64,000 nucleotides of DNA from Marinobacter salarius (lineage in GTDB: Bacteria; Pseudomonadota; Gammaproteobacteria; Pseudomonadales; Oleiphilaceae). Both the position numbers and the translations under genes were made by a program. This document shows positions 42,622-50,761 of the stretch, one piece after another (the stretch's first letter is position 1; each line of letters starts with the position of its first letter). The stretch covers positions 1,550,001-1,614,000 of the forward strand of contig NZ_CP136693.1 of NCBI RefSeq assembly GCF_032922745.1, written 5' to 3'. Under the pieces are notes generated by a model that was given only the letters and a program-made list of their open reading frames with translations, did no database searches and was not told the DNA's origin.

Positions 42622-43656
42622 ATGACTAAGGTTACAACGGTTGGCATTGATCTCGCAAAAAACACCTTTGTTCTCTATGGACTGGGCCTGAAGGGACACT
42701 GCGGCTGGAAGCGCAAGGTGCGCCGCAAACAGTTGCTGGAGCAACTGGTGCGTTTAGAGCCTTGCACGGTCGCTCTTGAGGCCTGTGGCAGCTCACACTA
42801 CTGGGCTCGCCAGATCCGGGCGTTAGGGCATCAGGTTGAGTTGTTACCGCCGCAACACGTGAAGGGGTATCTTCGAGGCCAGAAAAACGATTACAACGAT
42901 GCACAGGCTATTGCGGAGGCCAGCGAACACGGGCGAATTCGCCCAGTGCCGATCAAGAACGTTGAGCAGCAGGATGATCGGATGCTGCACAAGCTGCGCC
43001 AGGGTGTGAGCAAGGATCGGGTACGGATCAGCAACCAGCTCCGAGGATTGCTGGCCGAGTATGGGGTGATCATCCCTCAGGGGCTCGCGGCCCTGCGTCG
43101 GGAACTGCCCCGAGCCCTGGAGGATGCCGACAACGATCTGACAGAGCGGAGTCGGCAGTTACTGAATCGCCAGTATCAGCATTTTATGCAGCTGGAAGAC
43201 GAGCTGGCCTGGTACGACGAGCAGGTGCAGACGATGGCGAAACAGGACGAGACCTGTCGGCGCCTGCAAGCGGTACCGGGTATAGGCGAGGTCGTCGCCA
43301 GCTTACTGAAAAGCTGGATGGGCGATGGCCGGCAATTCCGGCGAGGCAGAGACGCTGCCGCAGCGCTGGGCCTGATTCCCCGTCAGAACAGTACCGGAGG
43401 CAAAGACGTGCTATTGGGGATCAGCAAGCGGGGCGACCCGTACGTGCGCGCCCAACTGGTCCATGGGGCCCGCGCGGTGGTTGCCCGGGTGGATGGGAAA
43501 GTTGACCGACTGAGCCGGTGGCTCCAGCGGCTCAAGGCTGAGCGCGGGTTCAACAAGGCCACCGTCGCCCTGGCCAACAAGTTGGTTCGTATTGCTTGGG
43601 TGGTTATCGCCCGAGGCGAGCACTACCAGCCATTGGAGCAACGACTGGCGGTATGA
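42622..43656 (+). CDS. IS110-family transposase (DEDD, IS1111 type)
   Basis: 344 aa. The N-terminal RuvC-like DEDD domain has 'GIDLAKN' (Asp9), 'VALEACGSSHYWAR' (Glu53) and 'GQKNDYNDAQAI' (Asp92, Asp95, approximate numbering); the C-terminal Tnp domain has 'LQAVPGIGEVVA' and 'ALGLIPRQNSTGGKDVLLGISKRGD', with the expected Ser. Start ATG 42622 follows GGGAGGAG. Intact and full length, so the element may still be mobile. Confidence 0.92.
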   Translation: MTKVTTVGIDLAKNTFVLYGLGLKGHCGWKRKVRRKQLLEQLVRLEPCTVALEACGSSHYWARQIRALGHQVELLPPQHVKGYLRGQKNDYNDAQAIAEASEHGRIRPVPIKNVEQQDDRMLHKLRQGVSKDRVRISNQLRGLLAEYGVIIPQGLAALRRELPRALEDADNDLTERSRQLLNRQYQHFMQLEDELAWYDEQVQTMAKQDETCRRLQAVPGIGEVVASLLKSWMGDGRQFRRGRDAAAALGLIPRQNSTGGKDVLLGISKRGDPYVRAQLVHGARAVVARVDGKVDRLSRWLQRLKAERGFNKATVALANKLVRIAWVVIARGEHYQPLEQRLAV

Positions 43657-43952
43657 ATGAGCCGGAAATGACGGCAAGAAATAAATGACACGACGTCGAG
43701 CAGTAAAGCAGTCACCCTTCTCGCAGGTTGCGAGGGTCAAAGCGATTGATGGCATAACAGGTCAGACCGGCCTGCCGAAAACCTGATAAATCCGAGGGCC
43801 CATGAGGCCGTTAGGTCGATAAGGACGGCAGGCGCGGATCTTCCATCAAGGCCAGAGGCGACATAGCCGCCTCATCAAACAGGCCGGATATACGGGCGCA
43901 AACCTGTCCCTGACATCCAACGCGGAGACCTTGCAAACGGGGAGGAGACCAT
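43657..43952 (+). ncRNA. Candidate guide RNA (bridge/seek RNA) arm of the IS1111-type element
   Basis: 296 bases without a gene, between tnp and the right repeat, rich in hairpins: ACCC-CTCGCA / TGCGAG-GGT (43714-43737) and GAGGCG / CGCCTC (43855-43873). TAGGTCGATAAG (43812-43823) matches the left junction in 11 of 12 bases; ATATACGG (43888-43895) exactly matches the right junction (43951-43958). IS110/IS1111 elements are known to encode a guide RNA that specifies target and donor sites, in IS1111 types in the 3' arm. Transcription is not shown by sequence. Confidence 0.55.
43939..43952. repeat. Right inverted repeat of the IS element
   Basis: GGGGAGGAGACCAT, exact reverse complement of 42537-42550. 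It is followed at once by ATACGGATTC of the host flank. Confidence 0.85.
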
Positions 43953-44133
43953 ATACGGATTCTTCCTCGAACTCAGGGTAACGTCTGCCAAATTTAGCCT
44001 TTAAAACCTACCATTCTCGATAATCGGAAAACAGCGATTGCGACCGAACCGCAGCGGAAATGATTGAAGCCTTTGAAGACCAGGACTAATCTCGATTCAG
44101 CGATAACAAAAACTTCAGAACCCGGAAATCCCC
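43953..44133. other. Host intergenic DNA between IS and mgtC-like gene
   Basis: 181 bases without a gene; originally joined to 42536 before IS insertion, so it probably holds the displaced exoD-like promoter as well as the mgtC-like promoter. No convincing consensus promoter seen. Confidence 0.5.
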
Positions 44134-44643
44134 ATGGCAGACTTGCTCAACGTTGACTGGATGCTCACCCTCAACCACCTGCTGTTGATGGCCATTGCCT
44201 ACCTGCTGGCGTTCCCCATCGGTTTCGACCGGGAAGAGCAGGGGCCCCGGATTGGCCTGAGAACCTTTCCGCTGGTGGCCGTGGTCTCATGTGGCTTCAT
44301 GCTCGTTGGCCGCGCCGTCATCGACTCCCCGGGCGAACAGGGCCGCGTACTGCAAGGCATCGTCACCGGTATCGGCTTCATTGGCGGCGGCGCCATCCTC
44401 AAGGACGACAGCCGCGTAATCGGCACCGCCACCGCCGCCAGTATCTGGAACTGTGGCGCGATCGGTGTGGCTGTTGCGTACCACCACCTTGAGATTGCCA
44501 TAGCTCTGAGTGCCCTGAACTTCTTCACGCTGCGCTACATGGGAAGGCTGGTGCGGTCGGTGACTGGTGAGTCTGTGGTTGAAGATGGGCAGACAACCAA
44601 GCCTGTGGAAGTTCGGGAGTCTGGTAACGAAAAAAGCCCCTGA
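44134..44643 (+). CDS. MgtC/SapB family membrane protein
   Basis: 169 aa. About four membrane helices with the family motifs 'IGFDREEQGPRIGLRTF' (about 30-46) and 'GIVTGIGFIGGGAILKD' (about 77-93). MgtC proteins modulate ATP synthase, phosphate or magnesium physiology; the short form without the C-terminal ACT-like domain, as here, is common and of uncertain function. The terminator overlaps its last codons. Confidence 0.85.
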   Translation: MADLLNVDWMLTLNHLLLMAIAYLLAFPIGFDREEQGPRIGLRTFPLVAVVSCGFMLVGRAVIDSPGEQGRVLQGIVTGIGFIGGGAILKDDSRVIGTATAASIWNCGAIGVAVAYHHLEIAIALSALNFFTLRYMGRLVRSVTGESVVEDGQTTKPVEVRESGNEKSP

Positions 44644-44659
44644 AATCAGGGGCTTTTTT
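44630..44659. terminator. Bidirectional terminator between mgtC-like gene and ssrA
   Basis: AAAAAAGCCCCTGA and TCAGGGGCTTTTTT are perfect 14-base arms around AA, with U-runs on both strands. It ends the mgtC-like transcript and the ssrA transcript, which finishes 9 bases away. Confidence 0.9.
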
Positions 44660-44667
44660 CGGTTGGT

Positions 44668-45032
44668 TGGTGGAGACGGCGGGAATTGAACCCGCGTCCG
44701 CCAGTACTCAGCCTTGAGGTCTACATGTTTAGCGTCTCTCTATTGATTTAAGTTCAAGCGACCCGAGAGCCAGGGTGCAAGAACCGAGTTCTTTAGATCT
44801 TAGCCGTTAGCCAGTGAACTCTGGAAAACGGAGCATCCCGTAAGCGATGACGTCCTGAGATGTTGCTTCCGGGCTACGGGCGACCCGGTCAGGACGACTA
44901 GCAGCTTACGCTGCTAGTGCGTAGTTTTCGTCGTTTGCGACTATTGCGTTGCAGCTTTGGATTAACGAGATTGGCTGCCATCTCGACATGCACCCAAGGG
45001 TTCGCCACCAGCGTCGAAGCCATGTCGTCCCC
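44668..45032 (-). ncRNA. ssrA: tmRNA
   Basis: 365 bases. The 3' end is tRNA-like (rc of TGGTGGAGACGGCGGGAATT gives the T-arm and CCA end); the 5' end reads GGGGACGACATGGCTTCGAC. The tag frame encodes ANDENYALAA (resume codon GCA at 44938). Rescues stalled ribosomes together with SmpB, encoded 1.7 kb away. Promoter seen upstream. Confidence 0.95.
44906..44938 (-). other. tmRNA proteolysis tag frame
   Basis: GCA-AAC-GAC... to TAA encodes A-N-D-E-N-Y-A-L-A-A, the tag added to stalled nascent proteins; the LAA end directs ClpXP proteolysis. Confidence 0.93.
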
Positions 45033-45040
45033 TTACCGAC

Positions 45041-45070
45041 AGTATATGTGGCTGCTTCCGCCAACTTCAA
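45041..45070 (-). promoter_or_regulatory. Promoter of ssrA
   Basis: On the minus strand: TTGAAG (45065-45070), an 18-base spacer, TATACT (45041-45046), and 8 bases to the first G of tmRNA. A good sigma-70-like arrangement. Confidence 0.7.
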
Positions 45071-45117
45071 GGTTTTCCTGGTTTTGTTTTGTGGTGTCGG
45101 GTGGTCAGTTGTACTTA

Positions 45118-46536
45118 TCAACTGGCGGCCCGGGTGGTGTTCTGTTCGCTGTTGTGCAACGCGGCGTCCAGGAGTTCGTCAAAGCTGTCGCGGAAATGCC
45201 CCATCACACTAGCCGGGTCGGCCTTGATGTTCTTGTCGATAGTGATGCCAAACTGCACCGTGCCGGCGTAGCTGAAAATGCTCAAACCGATGCCGATGTT
45301 GCCGCTTTGGGGTACCCAGAACATGGGTTGGGTAAGCTTTGCTCCGGCCAGGTAGACCGGGGCTTTCGGGCCTGGCACGTTGGTGAGCACCGCAGAGGCC
45401 TTGTTACTCAGCATGGAGATCGCCCGCCGCTCAAGGACATCCGGGCCGCGCCCGAACAGGTCCAGCAGGCTGTAGGTTACCTGAGCCTGGTAGGAGCATT
45501 TGAGGCGGTTCATGTTTTCCTGAACCTGGCGGAACCGCATGATCGGATCGGTTTCCTCCACGGGCAGGGTGACCAGCACCAGCCCGAACTGGTTGCCCAG
45601 GGTTTCGATGGGTTGCCGCATCGGGCGCAGGTTAAACGGCACGGCAACGCGAACGCCGCACTCCGGCGTGGCCTCGCCAGTGGCCAAAAAATGCCGTTGC
45701 AATGCGCCGGCGGCGGCACACAGCAGTACATCGTTGGCGGTGCCGCGCAGGGCTCTGGCGCACACCTTCACTTCGGCGAGACTCAGCGGGTCGGCCCAGG
45801 CGACATGCTTGCGACCGCTCAAGGGCCTTTTCAGGCAGGTGTCTGGTTCCGCTGGGGTGAGGCCGAGCTTGAGCAGATCTACGGCGATGTTGCCAGCGGT
45901 AGTGGCCAGTTTGAACGGGTAACCTGGCTCGTTGCGGACGGACTTTAGAAACAGGCCTGCCTGGTCGATGGCGGTTTGTCCATTGTGCAAAGCCCGGCTG
46001 GCGAGCTGGCGTAGGCCTTGAGGTGCATGGGCCTTGGATTGGCTGGATGTCGATACCCGGCTGAGTCTCGGTTCCGGTGAGTTGTCGGTCAGCGAAAGCA
46101 GCACTCGCACCAGTGAAATGCCGTCAGCAATGCAGTGATGGATGCGAACCAGCAAGGCACAGCCACCCTGATAGTTCTCGATATAGTGGATTTGCCAGAG
46201 TGGACGCCGGAAATCCAGCGAGGTGCTGGTCAGGTCGCTGGTCAGTGTTTGCAGTTCCTGTTTGCCGCCATCGCCGGGCAGGGCAAGAACGTGAATATGG
46301 TTGTCGATATGAAAGAGTGGGTCGTCCTGCCAATACGTGCGGTCGCCTTCGGTGACGACGCGCTGTCGAAAGCGCCGGAAGGTGAGGAAGCGTTCTTCGA
46401 GCGTGCGCTTGAGGCGCTTGAGGGCAATGGGTTGATCAAACACCAGCACCGCTGAAATCATCATGGGGTTCTCGGGGCATTCCATGCGTAGCCACGAGCG
46501 ATCTACTGCAGACATGGGTGTTTGTCGGCGTGTCAT
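45118..46536 (-). CDS. Wax ester synthase/diacylglycerol acyltransferase-like (WS/DGAT)
   Basis: 472 aa membrane-associated acyltransferase. The catalytic motif 'RIHHCIADGISL' (HHxxxDG, about 130-141) and the C-terminal 'NVPGPKAPVYLAGAKL' region are typical. Makes wax esters or triacylglycerol storage lipids from acyl-CoA. The start is ATG 46536, with Met8 (46515) possible. Such enzymes are characteristic of oil-degrading marine bacteria such as Marinobacter and Alcanivorax, which carry several. It fits a cell growing on alkanes and alcohols. Confidence 0.9.
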   Translation of the reverse strand: MTRRQTPMSAVDRSWLRMECPENPMMISAVLVFDQPIALKRLKRTLEERFLTFRRFRQRVVTEGDRTYWQDDPLFHIDNHIHVLALPGDGGKQELQTLTSDLTSTSLDFRRPLWQIHYIENYQGGCALLVRIHHCIADGISLVRVLLSLTDNSPEPRLSRVSTSSQSKAHAPQGLRQLASRALHNGQTAIDQAGLFLKSVRNEPGYPFKLATTAGNIAVDLLKLGLTPAEPDTCLKRPLSGRKHVAWADPLSLAEVKVCARALRGTANDVLLCAAAGALQRHFLATGEATPECGVRVAVPFNLRPMRQPIETLGNQFGLVLVTLPVEETDPIMRFRQVQENMNRLKCSYQAQVTYSLLDLFGRGPDVLERRAISMLSNKASAVLTNVPGPKAPVYLAGAKLTQPMFWVPQSGNIGIGLSIFSYAGTVQFGITIDKNIKADPASVMGHFRDSFDELLDAALHNSEQNTTRAAS

Positions 46537-46699
46537 TACTTGCTCCCTTTGTTTCCCGTCTGTCCCTGGGTAGCCGCTATCCGTATGCGGATTGGGGTAA
46601 GGGATCGAGTATAGGCTGATCAGAAAGGGGCTAAAAGAGGATGCAGATGCGACATAAAATGCGGGGAGAGGATGCCGGGCCTGGGGCCCGGCCAGCGGA

Positions 46700-47179
46700 T
46701 CAGACGTTGGTTTCGCGGAGGATGCGTTGTTTCTGGCGGTTCCAGTCCCGTTCTTTCTCGGTGGCGCGCTTGTCGAAGAGTTTCTTGCCTTTCACCAGGG
46801 CAATTTCGCACTTCACCTTGTTCTTCTTCCAGTACATGGCCAGGGGAATGCAGGTGTGGCCGGCCTGATTAACCTTGCCGACGATCTTGGCAATTTCCTT
46901 GGCGTGCAGCAGCAGTTTGCGGGTCCGGGTCGGGTCCGCGATAACGTGGGTTGAGGCGGCGGTCAGCGGGATGATGTGGGACCCCAGCAGCCAGGCCTCT
47001 CCGTCCTTAAGCAGCACGTAGGCATCGGTGAGCTGCGCCTTGCCGGCACGGATGGATTTTACTTCCCATCCGAGCAGGGCCAAGCCCGCCTCAAAGCGTT
47101 CCTCGATGTGGTACTCGTGTTTTGCCTTCTTGTTCAAGGCAATGGTGGCGCTCGGAGCGCCGGGTTTCTTCTTGCTCAT
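46700..47179 (-). CDS. smpB: SmpB, tmRNA-binding protein
   Basis: 159 aa. Binds tmRNA and the stalled ribosome. 'NKKAKHEYHIEERFEAGLAL', 'GWEVKSIRAGKAQL', and the basic tail 'KKLFDKRATEKERDWNRQKQR' are diagnostic. Located close to ssrA, with one gene between. Confidence 0.95.
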   Translation of the reverse strand: MSKKKPGAPSATIALNKKAKHEYHIEERFEAGLALLGWEVKSIRAGKAQLTDAYVLLKDGEAWLLGSHIIPLTAASTHVIADPTRTRKLLLHAKEIAKIVGKVNQAGHTCIPLAMYWKKNKVKCEIALVKGKKLFDKRATEKERDWNRQKQRILRETNV

Positions 47180-47358
47180 GAATCGTTGATCCGGAGTCGG
47201 ACAGAAAATTTACCGTGCGTAATCGTGCCGGAAAAGCGCGCATTGTAGCCCAGTAGTACCAGACTGGTCACGAAATCGGCGCGATTGACTGAGTCGATGG
47301 TCGTATGGGCTGTGATTCCTCCGCTACAATGTGCGCTGAGATGTCGTCAGGGAATGGA

Positions 47359-48975
47359 ATGCCTACTCCATACGAAACACCAATCGGGTCGTGGACCCGA
47401 CCAACCACTTTTTTCTGGGCCGCGACCGGGGCAACCTTTGGTCTGGCGAACGTGTGGCAGTTCCCCTACCTGGCCGGCCAGCATGGCGGCGGGTTGTTCA
47501 TATTGCTGTACTTGGCGTGCCTGTTGTTGGTAACGCTGCCGTTGATGGTGACCGAATCCGCCATGGGACGATACGCCCGCCATGGTTTGGTGCTGGCGAT
47601 GGATGGTTTCGTTCGCAGCGCGCGGCGGTCCCGGATGTGGATGTGGGCTGGTCGGCTGGGGGTGCTGGCGGCTTTTCTGGTGCTTTCCTTTACGGCTGTT
47701 TTCGGTGCCATCGCTCTGGCCTACGTGTTTTATGGTGCGATGGGGCGGTTTATTGGTGCCGGGGAGGCCGACGCTGCTCGAATCCTTTCCGCGCTGGTGT
47801 CGGACTCTCGGGACTATCGCGTATTCATGGGCTGGCACGGATTCTTCCTGTTGCTGGTGGTGTGGGTGTCGATGCAGGGCGTGGTGGACGGTGTCGAGCG
47901 TGCAGTACGGGTAGTGGCACCGGCGATGATGCTGATTCTGCTGGCGCTCTGCGGTCTGGCCGCCTGGAGCGGGGATTTCCGCAGCGCGTCGGATTTCATG
48001 CTGGATTTCCGCCCCGCCGACGTGACCCTGGACAGTTTGCGGGCGGCGTTGTTTCACGCGTTTTTCACTCTTGGGCTCGGAATGGGCGTGTGGACCCTGT
48101 TCGGTGCCTATACACCCGCGGACACTCGTCTTAAGCGTTCTGTGCTGGCTGTTGTGTTGATGGACACCCTGATTGCCATCGGGGCCGGGTTGGCAATCTA
48201 TTCGTTGGCACCCGATGGTCATTCCATGGAAGGCGAGCGCGGCTTCGGGCTACTGTTCTTGTCGCTGCCGGTGGCCCTGGCGGATTTGCCGGGCAGTCAG
48301 TTTCTGGTGGCGGCCGTGTTCCTGGTCATCGTGATGATTGTGTGGACGACCTCTCTTTCATTGCTTGAGCCGGTGGTCGGTTGGTTTCAGGAGTGGACAG
48401 GCGCACCAAGGGGCTTGTCCGCCTTTCTGATGGGCAGCTCAGTCTGGCTGGCGGGGCTTGGGTCGTTGCTGTCCTTCAATCTATGGTCCGACGAGCGTTT
48501 CGCCGGGGGCACCTTGTTCCGCTGGCTTGAGCTGATCACGGGTGGCCTGCTGATTCCACTGGTGAGTATCCTGATATCCGTCTTCGCGGGCTGGTACCTA
48601 ACCCGAAACCTGACCTTCACCATACTGGGAAAGGCACCGCGCCTGATTGGCCGTATATGGTTCTGGGTGATGCGCTTGGTTTTGCCGTTGGTGGTGGCGT
48701 ATATCGGCCTGCAGTACACCGCCACGTCGCTGGTGGCGTTGTGCGACAGCGGTAGCAACGGGTTGTGGTGCGAACCTACCGTAGAGTTAGCGCCAGGCTC
48801 AATGACGCCGGCTGCCCCCGACTCGGACGACCCCAACAATGAAGCCGGTGATACTGGTGGGGCTGGCGAGCCAGAGACCAAGCCGGGCAAACCGGGAGAG
48901 GAAAGCGGTAAGAATGGCCCGGCTGGGCAGGAAAGTGACCCCAACAACGGTGATATCCTTTATCATAGCGTCTGA
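47359..48975 (+). CDS. Neurotransmitter:sodium symporter family transporter (SNF) with disordered tail
   Basis: 538 aa from ATG 47359, preceded by AGGGA at 5 bases; 47305 and 47341 are longer alternatives without a ribosome site. About 12 helices; 'FFWAATGATFGLANVWQFPYLAGQHGGG' around the Na and substrate site (residues ~20-45, split) is the family signature, as is 'TLGLGMGVWTLFGAY'. The last ~60 residues are Pro/Gly/Glu/Ser-rich and disordered, unusual for bacterial SNF proteins. Probable amino-acid uptake. Confidence 0.85.
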   Translation: MPTPYETPIGSWTRPTTFFWAATGATFGLANVWQFPYLAGQHGGGLFILLYLACLLLVTLPLMVTESAMGRYARHGLVLAMDGFVRSARRSRMWMWAGRLGVLAAFLVLSFTAVFGAIALAYVFYGAMGRFIGAGEADAARILSALVSDSRDYRVFMGWHGFFLLLVVWVSMQGVVDGVERAVRVVAPAMMLILLALCGLAAWSGDFRSASDFMLDFRPADVTLDSLRAALFHAFFTLGLGMGVWTLFGAYTPADTRLKRSVLAVVLMDTLIAIGAGLAIYSLAPDGHSMEGERGFGLLFLSLPVALADLPGSQFLVAAVFLVIVMIVWTTSLSLLEPVVGWFQEWTGAPRGLSAFLMGSSVWLAGLGSLLSFNLWSDERFAGGTLFRWLELITGGLLIPLVSILISVFAGWYLTRNLTFTILGKAPRLIGRIWFWVMRLVLPLVVAYIGLQYTATSLVALCDSGSNGLWCEPTVELAPGSMTPAAPDSDDPNNEAGDTGGAGEPETKPGKPGEESGKNGPAGQESDPNNGDILYHSV

Positions 48976-49056
48976 TATTGGCGTCCCGGTTAAAGGGGCA
49001 CCCCCTTTGCAGGGTCTTCAATTTAAGTGTATTTGCAAGCAGGACGTCCGGTTCCA

Positions 49057-49497
49057 ATGCCCCATCAGATCGACAAGACCGCGCTGGTCATGCACTCGGC
49101 GGAACGCATGTTCCACCTGGTCAACGATGTTGCCAGCTACCCCGACTTTCTTCCCTGGTGTTCGGCCAGCCAGGTGTACGAGCAGACAGACCACGAAATC
49201 ATGGCATCCATGGATATTGCCAAAGGTGGTATCCGTCACCGGCTGACCACGCGCAACCAACTGTACCTGCCGCATACCATTGAAATGAGCCTGGTAGATG
49301 GCCCTTTCCGCAACCTTAGCGGTCGTTGGCAGTTCAAGCCCCTGCAGAATAACGCCTGCAAGGTGATTCTTACGCTGGAGTTTGAGTTTTCCGGATCCTT
49401 GTCGAGAATGACGTTCGGGCCGGTCTTCAATCAGGCTGCGAATACCATGGTGGATGCGTTCTGCCGCCGCGCAGACCAGGTGTATCTCGGGGGATAA
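49057..49497 (+). CDS. ratA: RatA-like START-domain protein
   Basis: 146 aa START/Bet v1-like fold: 'VNDVASYPDFLPWCSASQVYE' (about 23-43) is the family mark. In E. coli RatA blocks 70S association and is sometimes annotated as a ubiquinone-binding COQ10 homologue. Followed by ratB two bases after its stop, the usual order. Confidence 0.88.
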   Translation: MPHQIDKTALVMHSAERMFHLVNDVASYPDFLPWCSASQVYEQTDHEIMASMDIAKGGIRHRLTTRNQLYLPHTIEMSLVDGPFRNLSGRWQFKPLQNNACKVILTLEFEFSGSLSRMTFGPVFNQAANTMVDAFCRRADQVYLGG

Positions 49498-49499
49498 CA

Positions 49500-49781
49500 A
49501 TGATTCGAGTTGAGGTGGCCTTTGCCAGGCCGGACAGGCAGGAAATCATCAGCTTGAGTGTTGAAGAGGGAACCACCGCCGTGGAGGCTGTGAAACGTTC
49601 CGGCATTGTCGCGATATTCCCCGAGGTCGATCCGGAAAATGGCGATATGGGGATCTTCGGCAAGGTGATCAAGAATCCGTCCGCCCACGAATTGCGGGAA
49701 GGCGACCGGGTTGAAGTTTACCGGCCGCTGCAGATCGATCCCAAGCAAGCCCGGCTCAACCGGGCAAAGAAAAAGGGCTAA
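49500..49781 (+). CDS. ratB: RnfH/RatB family protein (UPF0125)
   Basis: 93 aa ubiquitin-like fold protein: 'IRVEVAFARPDRQEIISL', 'GTTAVEAVKRSGI', and 'LREGDRVEVYRPLQIDPKQAR'. Function unclear; always paired with ratA. Confidence 0.88.
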   Translation: MIRVEVAFARPDRQEIISLSVEEGTTAVEAVKRSGIVAIFPEVDPENGDMGIFGKVIKNPSAHELREGDRVEVYRPLQIDPKQARLNRAKKKG

Positions 49782-49795
49782 GGGTTGAGGTTGGC

Positions 49796-50122
49796 TCAGT
49801 AGGCGGGCGTTTCTTCCAGCAGTTGAGCTTCGTAATGGGAATATTGGTCGTTATCATAGTAGACGATGACCCGTTGTTCCTTGATGTCGCCACCACTGCG
49901 CTGGAAGGTATACACAAAGTATTCCCGCGACGGATCGGCGGGGTTGGTCATCAGCGGGGTTCCCAGCAGAGAGTGGACCTGGCTGCGGGACATGCCCTCG
50001 GCCAGTGATGTCAGCTCTTCGTCGGTCAGTATGTTCCCCTGTTGTACGTTGATCTTGTATACGCCTGGGAAAACACAGCCAGCCATGATGAGAGTTAGAA
50101 TGAGAGCTGTGAGCTTTTGCAT
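49796..50122 (-). CDS. bamE: BamE, outer-membrane assembly lipoprotein
   Basis: 108 aa. Lipobox 'LIMAGC' (Cys16), then the SmpA/OmlA domain 'GNILTDEELTSLAEGMSRSQV' and 'LGTPLMTNPADPSREYFVY'. Part of the BAM complex. Divergent from fur, as in pseudomonads. Confidence 0.93.
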   Translation of the reverse strand: MQKLTALILTLIMAGCVFPGVYKINVQQGNILTDEELTSLAEGMSRSQVHSLLGTPLMTNPADPSREYFVYTFQRSGGDIKEQRVIVYYDNDQYSHYEAQLLEETPAY

Positions 50123-50244
50123 CGCCGGGGGAAATCCTCTATCTTGAAATCGCCTGCCAGGGGCAGGTGTGACACGGTCTGACCGTTAACATGCGGCTTC
50201 ATCATACCGGAAGCCGTGAGGCACACCAAAGAGTGAATCGTAAC

Positions 50245-50655
50245 ATGTCATCCGAAAACACCGAATTACGAAAAGTCGGTCTTAAAGTCACTCTGCCAAG
50301 AGTGAAGATCTTCAATATTCTGGAGAATTCCGAGGAGCATCACCTCAGCGCCGAGGATGTGTACAAAAAGCTCCTCGAACAGGGTGATGACGTGGGCCTG
50401 GCAACCGTCTACCGGGTGCTGACTCAGTTCGAGGCAGCTGGCCTGGTTCTGCGCCACAACTTCGAAGGTGGGCACGCCGTATTTGAGATGGCCGGCGACG
50501 ATCATCATGATCACATGGTCTGCACTCAGACTGGTGAGGTCATCGAGTTCGTCGATGAGGTTATCGAAGAGCGGCAGCAAAAAATTGCCAAAGAACGAGG
50601 CTATGAGATTGTCGATCACAGCCTGATTCTGTACGTCAAACCCCTCAAGTCCTGA
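50245..50655 (+). CDS. fur: Ferric uptake regulator
   Basis: 136 aa; ATG 50245 chosen from the family N-terminus 'MSSENTELRKVGLKVTLPRV'. Winged helix, 'GLATVYRVLTQFEAAG', and the metal region 'HHDHMVCTQTGEVIEF' with His and Cys. Represses iron uptake with Fe(II). Only one Cys remains in the usual structural zinc motif region, and no C-terminal Cys pair, as in pseudomonad Fur. Confidence 0.92.
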   Translation: MSSENTELRKVGLKVTLPRVKIFNILENSEEHHLSAEDVYKKLLEQGDDVGLATVYRVLTQFEAAGLVLRHNFEGGHAVFEMAGDDHHDHMVCTQTGEVIEFVDEVIEERQQKIAKERGYEIVDHSLILYVKPLKS

Positions 50656-50680
50656 TTATTCGGGATTTGTTCCGGGCAAA

Positions 50681-50714
50681 AAAGAAAAAAGGGGCGGGGT
50701 TTTAAGCCCGCCCC
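50681..50714 (-). terminator. Terminator of recN
   Basis: On the minus strand, GGGGCGGG and CCCGCCCC pair around an 8-base loop and are followed by a long U-run (A-run 50678-50690 on plus). 48 bases after the recN stop. It can also cap fur mRNA. Confidence 0.85.
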
Positions 50715-50761
50715 AACAGCTCTCAGGATCGAGAGGGGAATACGTTTATCGTTCAAACTGT

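Larger units (their letters stand above)
42537..43952 (+). mobile_element. IS110-family element, IS1111-type
   Basis: About 1.4 kb bounded by 14-base inverted repeats: ATGGTCTCCTCCCC (42537-42550) and GGGGAGGAGACCAT (43939-43952), perfect reverse complements. Inside lie one DEDD transposase gene and a 296-base 3' noncoding arm, against only ~85 bases of 5' arm. IS1111 types carry subterminal repeats, so the true ends may lie a few bases outside. No target duplication is apparent, as expected for IS110 elements. Confidence 0.85.

Noticed and set aside
44917..45948. Plus-strand frame covering the tmRNA 5' part and the wax ester synthase gene
   Set aside because: It crosses a well-defined RNA gene and is antisense to a clear acyltransferase.
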